Shown: positions 1-7,705, counted from the first letter of the stretch. The stretch: DNA of 15,433 bases from Veillonella sp. DNF00869 (GCF_001553345.1 NZ_KQ960766.1:1-15433), one strand, 5' to 3'. Notes: generated by a model from the letters alone, not told the origin. Made by a program: numbers and translations.

Positions 1-29
1 CTGGTGTTGTTACAGCTATCGAAGCATAA
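1..29 (+). CDS. 3' end of an upstream gene (partial)
   Basis: Reading from base 3 gives GVVTAIEA followed by TAA at 27-29, and a strong terminator starts 24 bases later. That position is what one expects for the end of a rightward gene. Eight residues are too few to name a product. The other two frames also meet stops within 45 bases, so the frame choice rests on the codon pattern (GGT GTT GTT ACA GCT ATC GAA GCA), which resembles the neighbouring genes. Confidence 0.5.
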
Positions 30-52
30 TTGAATCGTAGATTCTAAATAGG

Positions 53-78
53 AAAAGCGACCGCAAGGTCGCTTTTTT
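53..78 (+). terminator. Rho-independent terminator of the upstream gene
   Basis: Perfect 10-bp stem (AAAAGCGACC at 53-62 with GGTCGCTTTT at 67-76), GCAA tetraloop and a run of six T. It separates the upstream gene from the methyltransferase. Confidence 0.93.
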
Positions 79-170
79 GTGTTCTAATACTTCTTGTATG
101 GTTGTACAGATTTTGTTGCTATAGATACAGTATAAACACGTATTGTATTGTATAATTAAAATATATGAAT

Positions 171-185
171 TGATAATTTTTATCA
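171..185. promoter_or_regulatory. Fur-like palindrome upstream of the methyltransferase gene
   Basis: TGATAATTTTTATCA is an inverted repeat (TGATAA and TTATCA around TTT). It differs at one position from the classic 7-1-7 Fur pattern TGATAATNATTATCA. A TATAAT hexamer follows at 188-193; the bases 17 upstream of it (165-170, ATGAAT) make a poor -35. If that -10 is used, the palindrome lies inside the promoter, where a repressor could block it. Iron control is inferred from the motif only. Confidence 0.4.
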
Positions 186-280
186 TATATAATTTGCTGT
201 ATATCGTATATAATGTATAGTAGTAATATTGGTGTAAACGATATCTATCCTATTAAATATAAAGTGATAAGGAGGTTTCT

Positions 281-1093
281 ATGAGTACAATCACAACAAT
301 GCCTGTTTCCATGGAGGGCTGGCAAGAGGAACAACAATCTTGGAATCAAACATCCAAGTTCTTTGTCAATATGCACAAACGTGAGGATCGTGTAGCGCAA
401 GTAGTGGACTTTGTAGCACGATTACAAGAATTAGGGATTCATCCAGCGGAAGGAGAAACAGCACTTGATGTAGGCTGTGGTACTGGGGATTATGCCATGG
501 GATTAGCTCGTAATGGGCTAAAAGTAACCGGTGTAGATTTGTCTACAGGAATGCTAGAAGGGGCAAAACAAATTAGCGAAAAGGAAGGTCTTTCACTAGA
601 TTTATGGCTAGGACCATGGTCCGAAGAGACACGGCAAGCATTAGGTTGGGACAAACGATTTGACTTGGTATACAGCATCTTCTGCCCTATTATGTCAGAC
701 ACAGCAAATCTACATGCCTTGCATCGAGCTAGCCGTAAGAACTGTTTATGCATCATGTTCGCCGATCGAAAAGATGAATACTTAGATGCCATCTATTCTG
801 AGCGATATGGTGTAAGTGGAAGCCCATGGGAATCCATGCTACAAGATTGCTTGGGCACAGTTAACGAAATCGGAAAGAATGTAAATATTACTTATAAAAC
901 AGTAGAAGAAGTAGAAACCTTAACTGTCGATGAAGCAGTCGATTATTTCTGCTTACGTGTGCATCGAAAAGTAGGTGGCGATTTAGAAGTGATTAAACAA
1001 GAGATACATGAGTTTTTATCTGCTAAAGCTGTGGATGGAAAATTAGAAAACCACACAACGGATACTATTGCGTGGATTTCATGGCGAGTTTAA
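281..1093 (+). CDS. class I SAM-dependent methyltransferase
   Basis: The 270-residue protein is a Rossmann-fold methyltransferase expected to act in the cytoplasm. Motif I, DVGCGTGDY, is at residues 63-71 and binds S-adenosylmethionine. The acidic end of strand 2 follows as VTGVDLS (82-88), and a post-motif region DLVYSIFCPIMSD lies where motif IV is expected. No extra domain, signal peptide or membrane segment is visible. The start is fixed by AAGGAGG at 269-275, five bases before ATG. The methyl acceptor cannot be read from the sequence: the class I fold covers small molecules, proteins, RNA and quinones. The gene is alone on its strand, between a terminator and a convergent msrAB gene. A Fur-like palindrome lies about 100 bases upstream, so iron-responsive expression is possible but unproven. 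Confidence 0.88.
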   Translation: MSTITTMPVSMEGWQEEQQSWNQTSKFFVNMHKREDRVAQVVDFVARLQELGIHPAEGETALDVGCGTGDYAMGLARNGLKVTGVDLSTGMLEGAKQISEKEGLSLDLWLGPWSEETRQALGWDKRFDLVYSIFCPIMSDTANLHALHRASRKNCLCIMFADRKDEYLDAIYSERYGVSGSPWESMLQDCLGTVNEIGKNVNITYKTVEEVETLTVDEAVDYFCLRVHRKVGGDLEVIKQEIHEFLSAKAVDGKLENHTTDTIAWISWRV

Positions 1094-1252
1094 TCTTCTG
1101 CACTTATAATATATAGACTATACTGGGCTACAATAGTATATGCATAAGCTATAGGGATATACGTACTTTATTAAAAGTAATATAGTGTATCAAGTATGCT
1201 AGCTCTAACGGTATAGATAGGGCATATAAGCATAGACTATTTATATAACGAT

Positions 1253-1301
1253 AAAAGACTGTAAACAATTGGAAATATAATCCTGTGTTTACAGTCTTTT
1301 T
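1253..1301. terminator. bidirectional terminator between the methyltransferase and msrAB genes
   Basis: Perfect 15-bp stem (AAAAGACTGTAAACA at 1253-1267 with TGTTTACAGTCTTTT at 1286-1300), an 18-base loop and T-runs on both strands. It lies between the ends of two convergent genes. The outer 12 bp are identical to the stem of the terminator at 7110-7159. The rest of the 284-base gap (1094-1377) is AT-rich with no gene visible. Confidence 0.9.
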
Positions 1302-1377
1302 ATGTTGTAAGATACAGTAAGTTGGTAATCGTTGAAATCAGCTTTGTATTATGCTAAGTTGTTGTATACTAAATTTT

Positions 1378-2346
1378 TTAAGAATCTTGAGATAGAGCGT
1401 GGCTACTTTCTACAAATTCACGCAAAGCACCATACCCTTCTGTTTCTAAGTCTTCTAAAGGAATAAAGCGTAAGGCCGCGCCGTTGATACAATACCGGAG
1501 ACCTCCCATGGACTGAGGGCCATCTTCGAAGACATGCCCTAAATGAGCATCTCCAATGCGACTGCGTACTTCGATGCGACGATGTCCTAAACTATCGTCC
1601 TCATAGTAACGAATGACATCGCTGTTGATCGGTTGTGCGAAGCTGGGCCAACCACAACCAGAGTCGAATTTCTGAGCGGAGATAAAAAGAGGCTCTCCAG
1701 AGGTGATATCTACATAAATACCGGGGCGGAATTCATCTGTATAGGCATGAGAGAAAGGTCGCTCCGTAGCACTATGTTGTGTAACAGCATATTCTAATTC
1801 ACTAAGTTCTTTTTGTAATACATCATCTGCTTTGCGTTGGTATTCCTTTTCATCGATTAAAGGCTCGTAAGCCTTGGATACATTAATATGGCAATAGCCA
1901 TTAGGGTTTTTATCTAAATAGTCTTGATGATATTCTTCGGCTGGATAAAACGATTGTAAGGGTAACACTTCGATGGCAAAAGATTGTTGGTAATGGCTAT
2001 TAGCACGTTCTAAAGTGGACTCGATGATTACTTTGTCCTCAGAATGTTCGTAATACACACCGCTGCGATATTGGATGCCCACGTCGTTACCTTGTTTGTT
2101 GATACTAAAAGGATCAATAATACGCAAAAAATATTGTAGTACCTTAGAGAGGGAAATCACAGAGGTGTCATAAGTAACCTTGACAGTTTCCACATGGCCG
2201 CTGCCACGGCAAACCTCTTCATAACTAGGATTCGGTTGAGCGCCATTGCTGTAGCCTACCTCAGTATCTACAATACCGGGAATGCGTTGAAAGTAGCTTT
2301 CCACACCCCAAAAACAACCGCCTCCTAAATAGATGGTATGATTCAT
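1378..2346 (-). CDS. msrAB: bifunctional peptide-methionine sulfoxide reductase MsrA/MsrB
   Basis: The 322-residue fusion reduces both epimers of methionine sulfoxide and so repairs oxidised proteins. The MsrA domain (about 1-165) starts with the catalytic motif GGCFWG, nucleophile Cys11, and acts on the S-epimer. The MsrB domain (about 178-305) acts on the R-epimer. It shows [10 protein letters not shown] (228-236, Cys231 in the usual resolving position), the HLGHVF segment and the catalytic Cys286 in RYCINGAAL. The two CxxC pairs that bind zinc in many MsrB proteins are absent, so this is a zinc-free type. No signal peptide is visible, so it should be cytoplasmic, unlike the secreted PilB form of Neisseria, which carries an additional thioredoxin-like domain. 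On the minus strand AAGGAG lies just before the ATG. The gene stands alone and is divergent from the adhesin gene. Confidence 0.96.
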   Translation of the reverse strand: MNHTIYLGGGCFWGVESYFQRIPGIVDTEVGYSNGAQPNPSYEEVCRGSGHVETVKVTYDTSVISLSKVLQYFLRIIDPFSINKQGNDVGIQYRSGVYYEHSEDKVIIESTLERANSHYQQSFAIEVLPLQSFYPAEEYHQDYLDKNPNGYCHINVSKAYEPLIDEKEYQRKADDVLQKELSELEYAVTQHSATERPFSHAYTDEFRPGIYVDITSGEPLFISAQKFDSGCGWPSFAQPINSDVIRYYEDDSLGHRRIEVRSRIGDAHLGHVFEDGPQSMGGLRYCINGAALRFIPLEDLETEGYGALREFVESSHALSQDS

Positions 2347-2494
2347 AGTATCACTCCTTTTTTAATTGTAATCTTAGTATCTATGTTTAACCAGTAATAA
2401 CCTTATGAGATAGGTGCTACTACCTTACGTATAGTAGGTACTAACTAATATGAATATGCTGGTAGGATAACTATACTCTAGAATTATGTATATA

Positions 2495-2538
2495 AGGTGA
2501 AAGCCACCTAACTCGTATGGGGACGAGTAGGTGGCTTC
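2495..2538. terminator. terminator-like hairpin with an overlapping alternative stem, in a divergent gap
   Basis: AAGCCACCTA (2501-2510) pairs with TAGGTGGCTT (2528-2537), and CTCGT (2512-2516) with ACGAG (2523-2527), with A2511 bulged and a 6-base loop. On the plus strand CTTCTTT follows, a moderate T-tract. A competing small stem, AGGTG (2495-2499) with CACCT (2505-2509), would break the large one, as in an attenuator. No known gene points into this hairpin from either side, because msrAB and the adhesin run away from it. It may end a small RNA or act as a leader element. Confidence 0.5.
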
Positions 2539-2540
2539 TT

Positions 2541-2648
2541 TGTGATAACCGTAGGTGTGTATGGGAAGTCACCGTTATCACATATGTAAGTAGTTTGAAA
2601 GGCTGGAACATATGAGGTTCATAGTTCCTGTCGAGTATCACATCGACA
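2541..2648. other. three further inverted repeats; possible structured RNA
   Basis: Directly after the terminator-like hairpin, TGTGATAAC (2541-2549) pairs with GTTATCACA (2574-2582), and the inner GGTG (2554-2557) pairs with CACC (2570-2573). GGAAC (2605-2609) pairs with GTTCC (2624-2628), and TGTCGA (2629-2634) with TCGACA (2643-2648). No ORF of note covers this stretch. Such dense pairing suggests a transcribed structured RNA, but the strand and family are unknown. The remainder of the 741-base gap (2347-3087) is AT-rich, apart from the promoter region and leader listed separately. Confidence 0.4.
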
Positions 2649-2850
2649 TAGATAGTATATCAATAAAATAGGAATAAGTAAAATAATAATAAAATGTTAC
2701 CACTTATAGGGAGTACCTATTAGGTATGTCGGTAATTATCAAGAAGTGATATGAAGATACATGATAATTATATAGTATACTATATATAAAGTATTTATAA
2801 AGAATGGCTATTATTAAAGAGTTTTAACTATTAGGCGTTATAGTTTTTTT

Positions 2851-2873
2851 ATGAAAGTTCATGAAACGTTCAT
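2851..2873. promoter_or_regulatory. tandem ATGAA/TTCAT palindromes upstream of the adhesin promoter
   Basis: ATGAAAGTTCAT (2851-2862) and ATGAAACGTTCAT (2861-2873) are two overlapping inverted repeats sharing two bases. Their ATGAA half-sites are exactly 10 bases apart, on one face of the helix. The second ends at the base before the -35 hexamer. This is the placement of an activator site, or of a repressor overlapping the polymerase edge. The binding protein is unknown. Confidence 0.5.
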
Positions 2874-2902
2874 TTGACATCTATAAGGGAGAACTGTATA
2901 AT
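2874..2902 (+). promoter_or_regulatory. consensus sigma-70-type promoter of the adhesin gene
   Basis: TTGACA (2874-2879), a 17-base spacer and TATAAT (2897-2902): a full match to the housekeeping consensus. Transcription would start near 2909, giving a leader of about 180 bases before the adhesin ATG. Confidence 0.8.
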
Positions 2903-2908
2903 TGATAA

Positions 2909-3087
2909 AATAGATAAGATGCCATAGTAAAATTATATGAATTATAGTGCAACTGTGTGGTAGGTTATGAAAATTTTTTTCATTTAAATTTGCACCTATC
3001 AAATGTATTTTGTTCACTCATATGTCATCTTAATCGTGTAGTATAGTAAGTCAATATGTCTTTCAATCTGTAAGGAAAAGGAGAATC
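2909..3087 (+). other. long foldable 5' leader of the adhesin mRNA
   Basis: Nested pairings are visible. AGATGCCATA (2917-2926) pairs with TATGTCATCT (3021-3030) with one mismatch. Inside it, GTGCAA (2947-2952) pairs with TTGCAC (2990-2995), and an ATGAAAA...TTTTCAT hairpin lies at 2967-2983. The ribosome binding site AAGGAG (3078-3083) lies outside these stems, four bases before the ATG. The leader may set mRNA stability or translation. It matches no riboswitch class I recognise. Confidence 0.35.
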
Positions 3088-6000
3088 ATGAAAAAACGTA
3101 CTGAAATTGTTCGAACGAATGCAGCACATGCACAAGGTCAACAAAAAGTAAATCGATTAGCCGCTATGGCTGCTATTTTAGGTGTTACAGCTTTTAGTGT
3201 AGCTGGTATGACTACTACATTCGCTGTAGATAATGTGGCAGGTACAGGTGAAGGTACTGCGTTTGGCACCAATAGTAAGGCTGTACAAGAAGGGTCTATT
3301 GCTGTAGGTAATTTAGCAGTGACTAATGCCAAAGCTGGTGTGGCGATTGGTAAATCTAGCTTAGCTGGTGTCAGTAAATCAGTTATCCCAGTAGCAGATC
3401 AAGAAAAGCATCCATCAAATACAGTGGCTATTGGTAGGAATGCCTATGCGTCCTATACTGATACGGTTGTTATTGGTACAAATGCATCTTCGTTACGTGA
3501 CCATGGTGGCGTGACATTCCAATCGGGTACTGGTGCGATTGCTATCGGTAGAAATGCAAAAAGTGATTATAAAGAATCTGTAGCCATTGGTCCAGAAGCT
3601 CGTACGAATTTCACTCAATCCGTAGCGGTAGGTTACCAAGCGGAAACAACAGGTCAACAAGGTGCGGCTACGGCGGTAGGTCCAATTGCAAAAGCCTATG
3701 AAATAGGTGCAGCTGCCATTGGTAATATTTCTAGAGCAAGTGGGGCTTTCTCTACGGCAGTAGGTACTACATCAGCTACTTATCATCTATATGCTACAGC
3801 AGTAGGTAATAATGCAACTACGCGATCAGCACGTGGTACGATTGTAGGTACAGAGTCTGGTACAGGTGTTAGAGCAGAACGTGCCGTAGCAGTAGGTTTT
3901 GGATCTCATGTAGCAGAAACGTCTGGTGTTGCTGTAGGTGACCGGGCTCGTGCGTTTACAGCAGGTGGAATGGCTATCGGTCGTGCTGCCACCTCTTATG
4001 GAGAACAAGCGATTGCAATCGGTAATGGCGGCAAAGCGGACGGCAAAGCTGGGGAAAATGCCTTTGCTACAGGACAAGGTGCGATTGCTTTAGGTACAAC
4101 AGCTCGCGCTATGGGTACACATGGTTTTGCCTTTGGTAATGACTCTGTGGCAGGTGGTAATGCAGACTTAGCAACCGCTGTATCTAAAGCATTGGATACC
4201 TATAATGCAGCGTATAAGACTTTCATTGATGCTCAAGATGCGAAGTTACAAGCAGAAAGCGATAGTAAAGCGACACAAAAACGTTTGGCTAGTGATGCTC
4301 GTGACTTTGGTATTTCTTTATATACATTAACTAATGAAGAAAAGCAATTGCTTCAAACATTAGGGGTAGATAATGCAGCGCTACAAGATGAGTTTTTTGG
4401 AAAAACACAGTACAATAATAACTATGATAGTGCTAAGCCAGTTGTAACAGCTCAATTGGATGCGTTGAAAAAAATAGCGGCACTTGATGAAAATGCAGCT
4501 AGTACAACTACAGCTGATGTAACACGTTTAATTAAACGTGCTCAAGATTTGATTGCAGAAAATACAGATGATGATACTTTAAAACAAAAAGTAACAGATA
4601 CAACAGCTGCTGCAACAGCAGAAGAAACTAAGTTAGATACAGCTAAGGCAACATTAAAAGCGGCTTATACAAGTGCGAAGGAATCTGCGTTAGCCATTGG
4701 CACACACGCTGTGGCAGAAGGTGCAAGCTCTGTAGCCATTGGTCAAGAAGCGAATGCTAAGAAAGATAACTCTGTTGCGATTGGTAAAAATGCAATTTCC
4801 AATGGTGCGGATGGTATTGCTATGGGTACAAAATCTAATGTAGCAATGCCGAATTCTATTGCAATGGGTACAGATTCAAAAGTAATAGAAGGGGCTACAG
4901 AATCTGTAGCAATTGGTAAAAAGGCACAAGCTCAAAAAGCTTATGGAGTAGCCTTAGGCTCTTATTCTGTAGCAGATATAGAAGCTCGTAAAGGGTATGA
5001 TGTCAACGAAAATCATTTAAATACCTATGCTGGTCTTACTAGTCATGCATTGGAAGCAAAAACGGCGGGAGCAGTTTCTGTAGGTACAGCTACTATGACT
5101 CGTCAAATTACACATCTAGCAGCAGGTACTGATGATACTGATGCAGTAAACGTGGCACAACTTCGTTCTATCAACTTACGAATTGCCGGTGATACAGTAG
5201 CTAATGTATCACCAGTAGAAGATGGCGTATCTAAAGCTGACGTATTGTTAGATAACCAAACATTAAAAGTGGTTTCTGCCAATAAAGATGTATTGACAAC
5301 AGATGCAACGAATAATACAATTACTATTAAACCTGTTACAGCTAAGCTTAAAAAAGACCCAAATACAGGTTTGGTAACACTTGAAGACCCAACGAAAGGC
5401 AATGCCTTAACAACGGCTCAAAACGTAGCTGATATGATCAACAATGCAGCTCCAAAAATTGGCAACGGTTTGACTAATGGTGATGGTACAATCGTAGTAA
5501 AACCTGCAGATAAATCCATTAATGTATCGGATGCTGGTGTAAAAGTAAATGCTGATGGCACGACAATCACTGTAGGAGACAATGGTTTACAAGTTAACAC
5601 TGGTGCTATTACAGTTAATGATAAAGATGGAAAAGGCGCAGATGACAAGCCTGTAAACGCTGGTACTGTATCTGTTAAAGATACAGATAAAGGTAAAATT
5701 GCTACTGTTGATACTGTGGTAAACGCTATTAATAATGCAGCTTGGAATGTAACAAGTGGTGAAGAAGACTCTGGCAAAGCTGAAGGCACAAGGAAAGAAG
5801 CTGTAAAAGCTGGTAACACTGTTACTTTAAAAGCTGGTAATAACTTAAAACTTAAACAAGTTGGTAAAGAGTTCACATATTCTTTAAATCCAGAATTGAA
5901 AGATTTAACAAGTGCATCTTTCAAAAATGCTGCAGAGGATACAACTGTAATCAATGCAGAGGGTATGACTATCACTCCTAAAGCAACGGATAAAAAACCA

Positions 6001-7074
6001 GTTTCCTTAAAAACAACAGGTTTAGATAACGGTAATAACATAATCACTAATGTTAAAGCTGGTGAAAAAGATACTGATGCAGTTAACGTAAGCCAATTAA
6101 CTGGCGTTAAAAATGATGTAAAAAATCTTAAAGATGAATTAAAGCAACATATTAATTCTTCTGGATTCTCCATTACATCTGATATTGAAGATGGTGGTAA
6201 AAAAGCAGATGATACTACTACATCTACTGAAGAAGTTAAAGAGGGCAACAAAGTAACGCTTAAAGCGGGTGCTAATCTTAAAATTAAACAAAAGGGTACA
6301 AACTTCACATATTCCTTGAATCCAGAGTTGACAGGTATTACTTCTATCGCTGGAGAAGGTGATACTGCTGGTAAAGTAACATTCGGTGATAATGGTGTTG
6401 TAACAGTAGGTACTCCTGGTGCTGCTAGTGCTATCTCCTTAGACGGTAAAGATGGAAAAATTAGCATGGGCAAAGTATCTCTTTCCAAAGAGGGCTTAGA
6501 CAACGGTGGCAAGAAAATCACTAATGTAGCTCCTGGTGAAAAAGATACTGATGCAGTTAATGTAAGCCAATTACGTGATGCAGCAGGCAATATGCAAGCA
6601 ATTACTAACCAATTACAAGGTCAAGTGAACCGTGTTGGTTCTCAAGCGGCTGCGTTATCCGCATTGAAACCTATCCAATACGATCCATTAGAACCAACTC
6701 AAATCATGGCTGGTGTAGGTCATTACCAAGGTCAAAACTCCTTAGCATTAGGTGTGGCACACTATAAAAATGAATCTTTGATGTTCCATGCAGGTGCTGC
6801 TATTGGTGGTAACCATAGCCAAGTGATGGCAAATGCTGGTATTACTTGGAAAGTAGGATCTAAAGCAGACGAAACAGCTGTAGCAGATGTATACAGACAA
6901 GGTCCAATTAGTTCCGCATACGTATTGCAAGATAAAATGGGTGCATTAGAAGCGCAAAACCTTGAACAAAAAGGTGAAATTAACGCATTACGCGAAGAAA
7001 ACAAATCTCAACGTGCAGAACTTGATGCTGTAAAAGCTCAATTAGCAACAGTATTAAGCCGTTTACAAGGTTAA
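3088..7074 (+). CDS. trimeric autotransporter adhesin (YadA/Hag type)
   Basis: The 1328-residue surface adhesin belongs to a family that forms trimers, anchors in the outer membrane and mediates attachment, aggregation and biofilm. A long signal peptide (1-46, likely cut after TTFA) lacks the ESPR extension of proteobacterial members. A YadA-like head of SVAIG-type repeats runs from about 70 to 356. It is broken by a charged helical insert (about 357-531) and resumes at 532-648. Neck motifs with DTDAVNV(A/S)QL occur at about 671-697, 978-1004 and 1136-1162, with stalk repeats between them. The YadA anchor is at about 1170-1256 (ALSALKPIQYDPLEPTQIMA through ITWKVG). The chain then continues for 72 residues, with a coiled coil at about 1282-1328; classic members end at the last anchor strand. 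AAGGAG lies four bases before ATG. Veillonella adhesins of this kind are called Vta or Hag; I cannot say which this is. Confidence 0.95.
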   Translation: MKKRTEIVRTNAAHAQGQQKVNRLAAMAAILGVTAFSVAGMTTTFAVDNVAGTGEGTAFGTNSKAVQEGSIAVGNLAVTNAKAGVAIGKSSLAGVSKSVIPVADQEKHPSNTVAIGRNAYASYTDTVVIGTNASSLRDHGGVTFQSGTGAIAIGRNAKSDYKESVAIGPEARTNFTQSVAVGYQAETTGQQGAATAVGPIAKAYEIGAAAIGNISRASGAFSTAVGTTSATYHLYATAVGNNATTRSARGTIVGTESGTGVRAERAVAVGFGSHVAETSGVAVGDRARAFTAGGMAIGRAATSYGEQAIAIGNGGKADGKAGENAFATGQGAIALGTTARAMGTHGFAFGNDSVAGGNADLATAVSKALDTYNAAYKTFIDAQDAKLQAESDSKATQKRLASDARDFGISLYTLTNEEKQLLQTLGVDNAALQDEFFGKTQYNNNYDSAKPVVTAQLDALKKIAALDENAASTTTADVTRLIKRAQDLIAENTDDDTLKQKVTDTTAAATAEETKLDTAKATLKAAYTSAKESALAIGTHAVAEGASSVAIGQEANAKKDNSVAIGKNAISNGADGIAMGTKSNVAMPNSIAMGTDSKVIEGATESVAIGKKAQAQKAYGVALGSYSVADIEARKGYDVNENHLNTYAGLTSHALEAKTAGAVSVGTATMTRQITHLAAGTDDTDAVNVAQLRSINLRIAGDTVANVSPVEDGVSKADVLLDNQTLKVVSANKDVLTTDATNNTITIKPVTAKLKKDPNTGLVTLEDPTKGNALTTAQNVADMINNAAPKIGNGLTNGDGTIVVKPADKSINVSDAGVKVNADGTTITVGDNGLQVNTGAITVNDKDGKGADDKPVNAGTVSVKDTDKGKIATVDTVVNAINNAAWNVTSGEEDSGKAEGTRKEAVKAGNTVTLKAGNNLKLKQVGKEFTYSLNPELKDLTSASFKNAAEDTTVINAEGMTITPKATDKKPVSLKTTGLDNGNNIITNVKAGEKDTDAVNVSQLTGVKNDVKNLKDELKQHINSSGFSITSDIEDGGKKADDTTTSTEEVKEGNKVTLKAGANLKIKQKGTNFTYSLNPELTGITSIAGEGDTAGKVTFGDNGVVTVGTPGAASAISLDGKDGKISMGKVSLSKEGLDNGGKKITNVAPGEKDTDAVNVSQLRDAAGNMQAITNQLQGQVNRVGSQAAALSALKPIQYDPLEPTQIMAGVGHYQGQNSLALGVAHYKNESLMFHAGAAIGGNHSQVMANAGITWKVGSKADETAVADVYRQGPISSAYVLQDKMGALEAQNLEQKGEINALREENKSQRAELDAVKAQLATVLSRLQG
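5740..6574 (+). repeat. duplicated stalk module inside the adhesin gene
   Basis: Residues from about 885 (WNVTSGEEDSGK, then VTLKAGNNLKLKQ and FTYSLNPELKDLTS) to the neck at 1004 recur from about 1026 (FSITSDIEDGGK, then VTLKAGANLKIKQ and FTYSLNPELTGITS) to the neck at 1162. At DNA level the neck segments 6061-6099 and 6535-6573 are almost identical, making this a candidate site for recombination that changes stalk length. Confidence 0.8.
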
Positions 7075-7109
7075 TATAGAATTGTAAACGTAATCTAAGC
7101 GTTATATAG

Positions 7110-7159
7110 AAAAGACTGTAATCGAATGAAAATTATCATTCTGATTACAGTCTTTTTTT
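7110..7159 (+). terminator. Rho-independent terminator of the adhesin gene
   Basis: AAAAGACTGTAATC (7110-7123) pairs with GATTACAGTCTTTT (7143-7156). The stem extends as GAATG with CATTC after one bulge, and is followed by T's to 7159. The outer 12 bp match the terminator at 1253-1300 exactly. Confidence 0.92.
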
Positions 7160-7187
7160 GTTTACTCCGATAAGATTATGAATTTGG

Positions 7188-7216
7188 TTGACAAGTCTTC
7201 TTTTTTTGAATGTATC
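7188..7216 (+). promoter_or_regulatory. probable promoter of the DUF2922 operon
   Basis: TTGACA (7188-7193) is a perfect -35. The -10 is less clear: TGTATC (7211-7216) at 17 bases or TATCTA (7213-7218) at 19. Just downstream lies an inverted repeat AAGTG-TAAG-CACTT (7218-7231) that could bind a regulator near the start of transcription. Confidence 0.5.
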
Positions 7217-7253
7217 TAAGTGTAAGCACTTGGTACTAGGAAAGGAGAAAATT

Positions 7254-7487
7254 ATGGCAGCAAGTACAGTAGTGAAAAAAGAATTACATTTGGTCTTTAC
7301 AGACACATCTAAGGAAGAAGTCAATATTGTGGTAGCTTTTCCTAAAGAAGGTGTTACAAAAACTGAAATTGACACAGTAGGTCAACTGATGGTGGAGAAA
7401 GATGTACTTCGTGGTCGTAAAGATCAACGTTTGACTAACTTTCAACATGGTGCATTAGTGACTACAGAGTCCACAGTGGTAGAATAA
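7254..7487 (+). CDS. small DUF2922-family protein
   Basis: The 77-residue protein has the pattern of the DUF2922 family found across Firmicutes: KKELHLVFTDTSKEEVNIVVAF near the N-terminus, then an acidic-amphipathic helix ending in a V(L/F) turn. The family has no established function. ATG at 7254 is chosen because AGGAG (7243-7247) lies six bases before it. The longer frame from TTG at 7188 would start inside the -35 hexamer. It is first in a tight operon: the next gene's ribosome binding site overlaps this stop codon. DUF2922 and DUF1659 genes are commonly paired in Firmicutes, which supports both calls. No signal peptide or membrane segment is visible, so it is probably cytoplasmic. Confidence 0.72.
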   Translation: MAASTVVKKELHLVFTDTSKEEVNIVVAFPKEGVTKTEIDTVGQLMVEKDVLRGRKDQRLTNFQHGALVTTESTVVE

Positions 7488-7500
7488 GGAGGATTAGACT

Positions 7501-7704
7501 ATGACAACAACAATGGTAACCAAATTACAATTACAATTTAAAAAAGGTGAAGGTGCACATAATCTCAAAGTGGCTAATTTTGCCTATGTCAATGAAAGTG
7601 CCACAGATGAGGATGTGAAAGCTGTAGGCGATGCATTGGGTAAGCTATATGCCTATCCTTTGGTAGGGGTTGTGCGAAATAATGCCATCGCTTTAGAGGC
7701 GTAA
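7501..7704 (+). CDS. small DUF1659-family protein
   Basis: The 67-residue protein has a start-region beta strand (TKLQLQFKKG) and a later ALGKLYAYPL segment as in DUF1659 proteins, whose function is unknown. Initiation is supported by AAGGAGG (7486-7492), which overlaps the TAA of the DUF2922 gene, so the two are probably translationally coupled. The pair resembles a duplicated fold: both open with a K-x-L-x-L-x-F strand. No export signal is visible. It is followed after one base by a 23-codon ORF. Assignment to DUF1659 rather than a second DUF2922 is by pattern and by the usual pairing. Confidence 0.7.
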   Translation: MTTTMVTKLQLQFKKGEGAHNLKVANFAYVNESATDEDVKAVGDALGKLYAYPLVGVVRNNAIALEA

Positions 7705-7705
7705 T

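Noticed and set aside
3280..4150. CRISPR-like periodic repeats
   Set aside because: The periodicity comes from the SVAIG-type protein repeats of the adhesin head; there are no identical repeats with unique spacers.
5418..6590. 390-codon open frame on the minus strand inside the adhesin gene
   Set aside because: It is the antisense of a repetitive, codon-biased stalk region, has no ribosome binding site, and its composition (Ser/Leu/Pro/Val-rich) is the mirror of the adhesin repeats.
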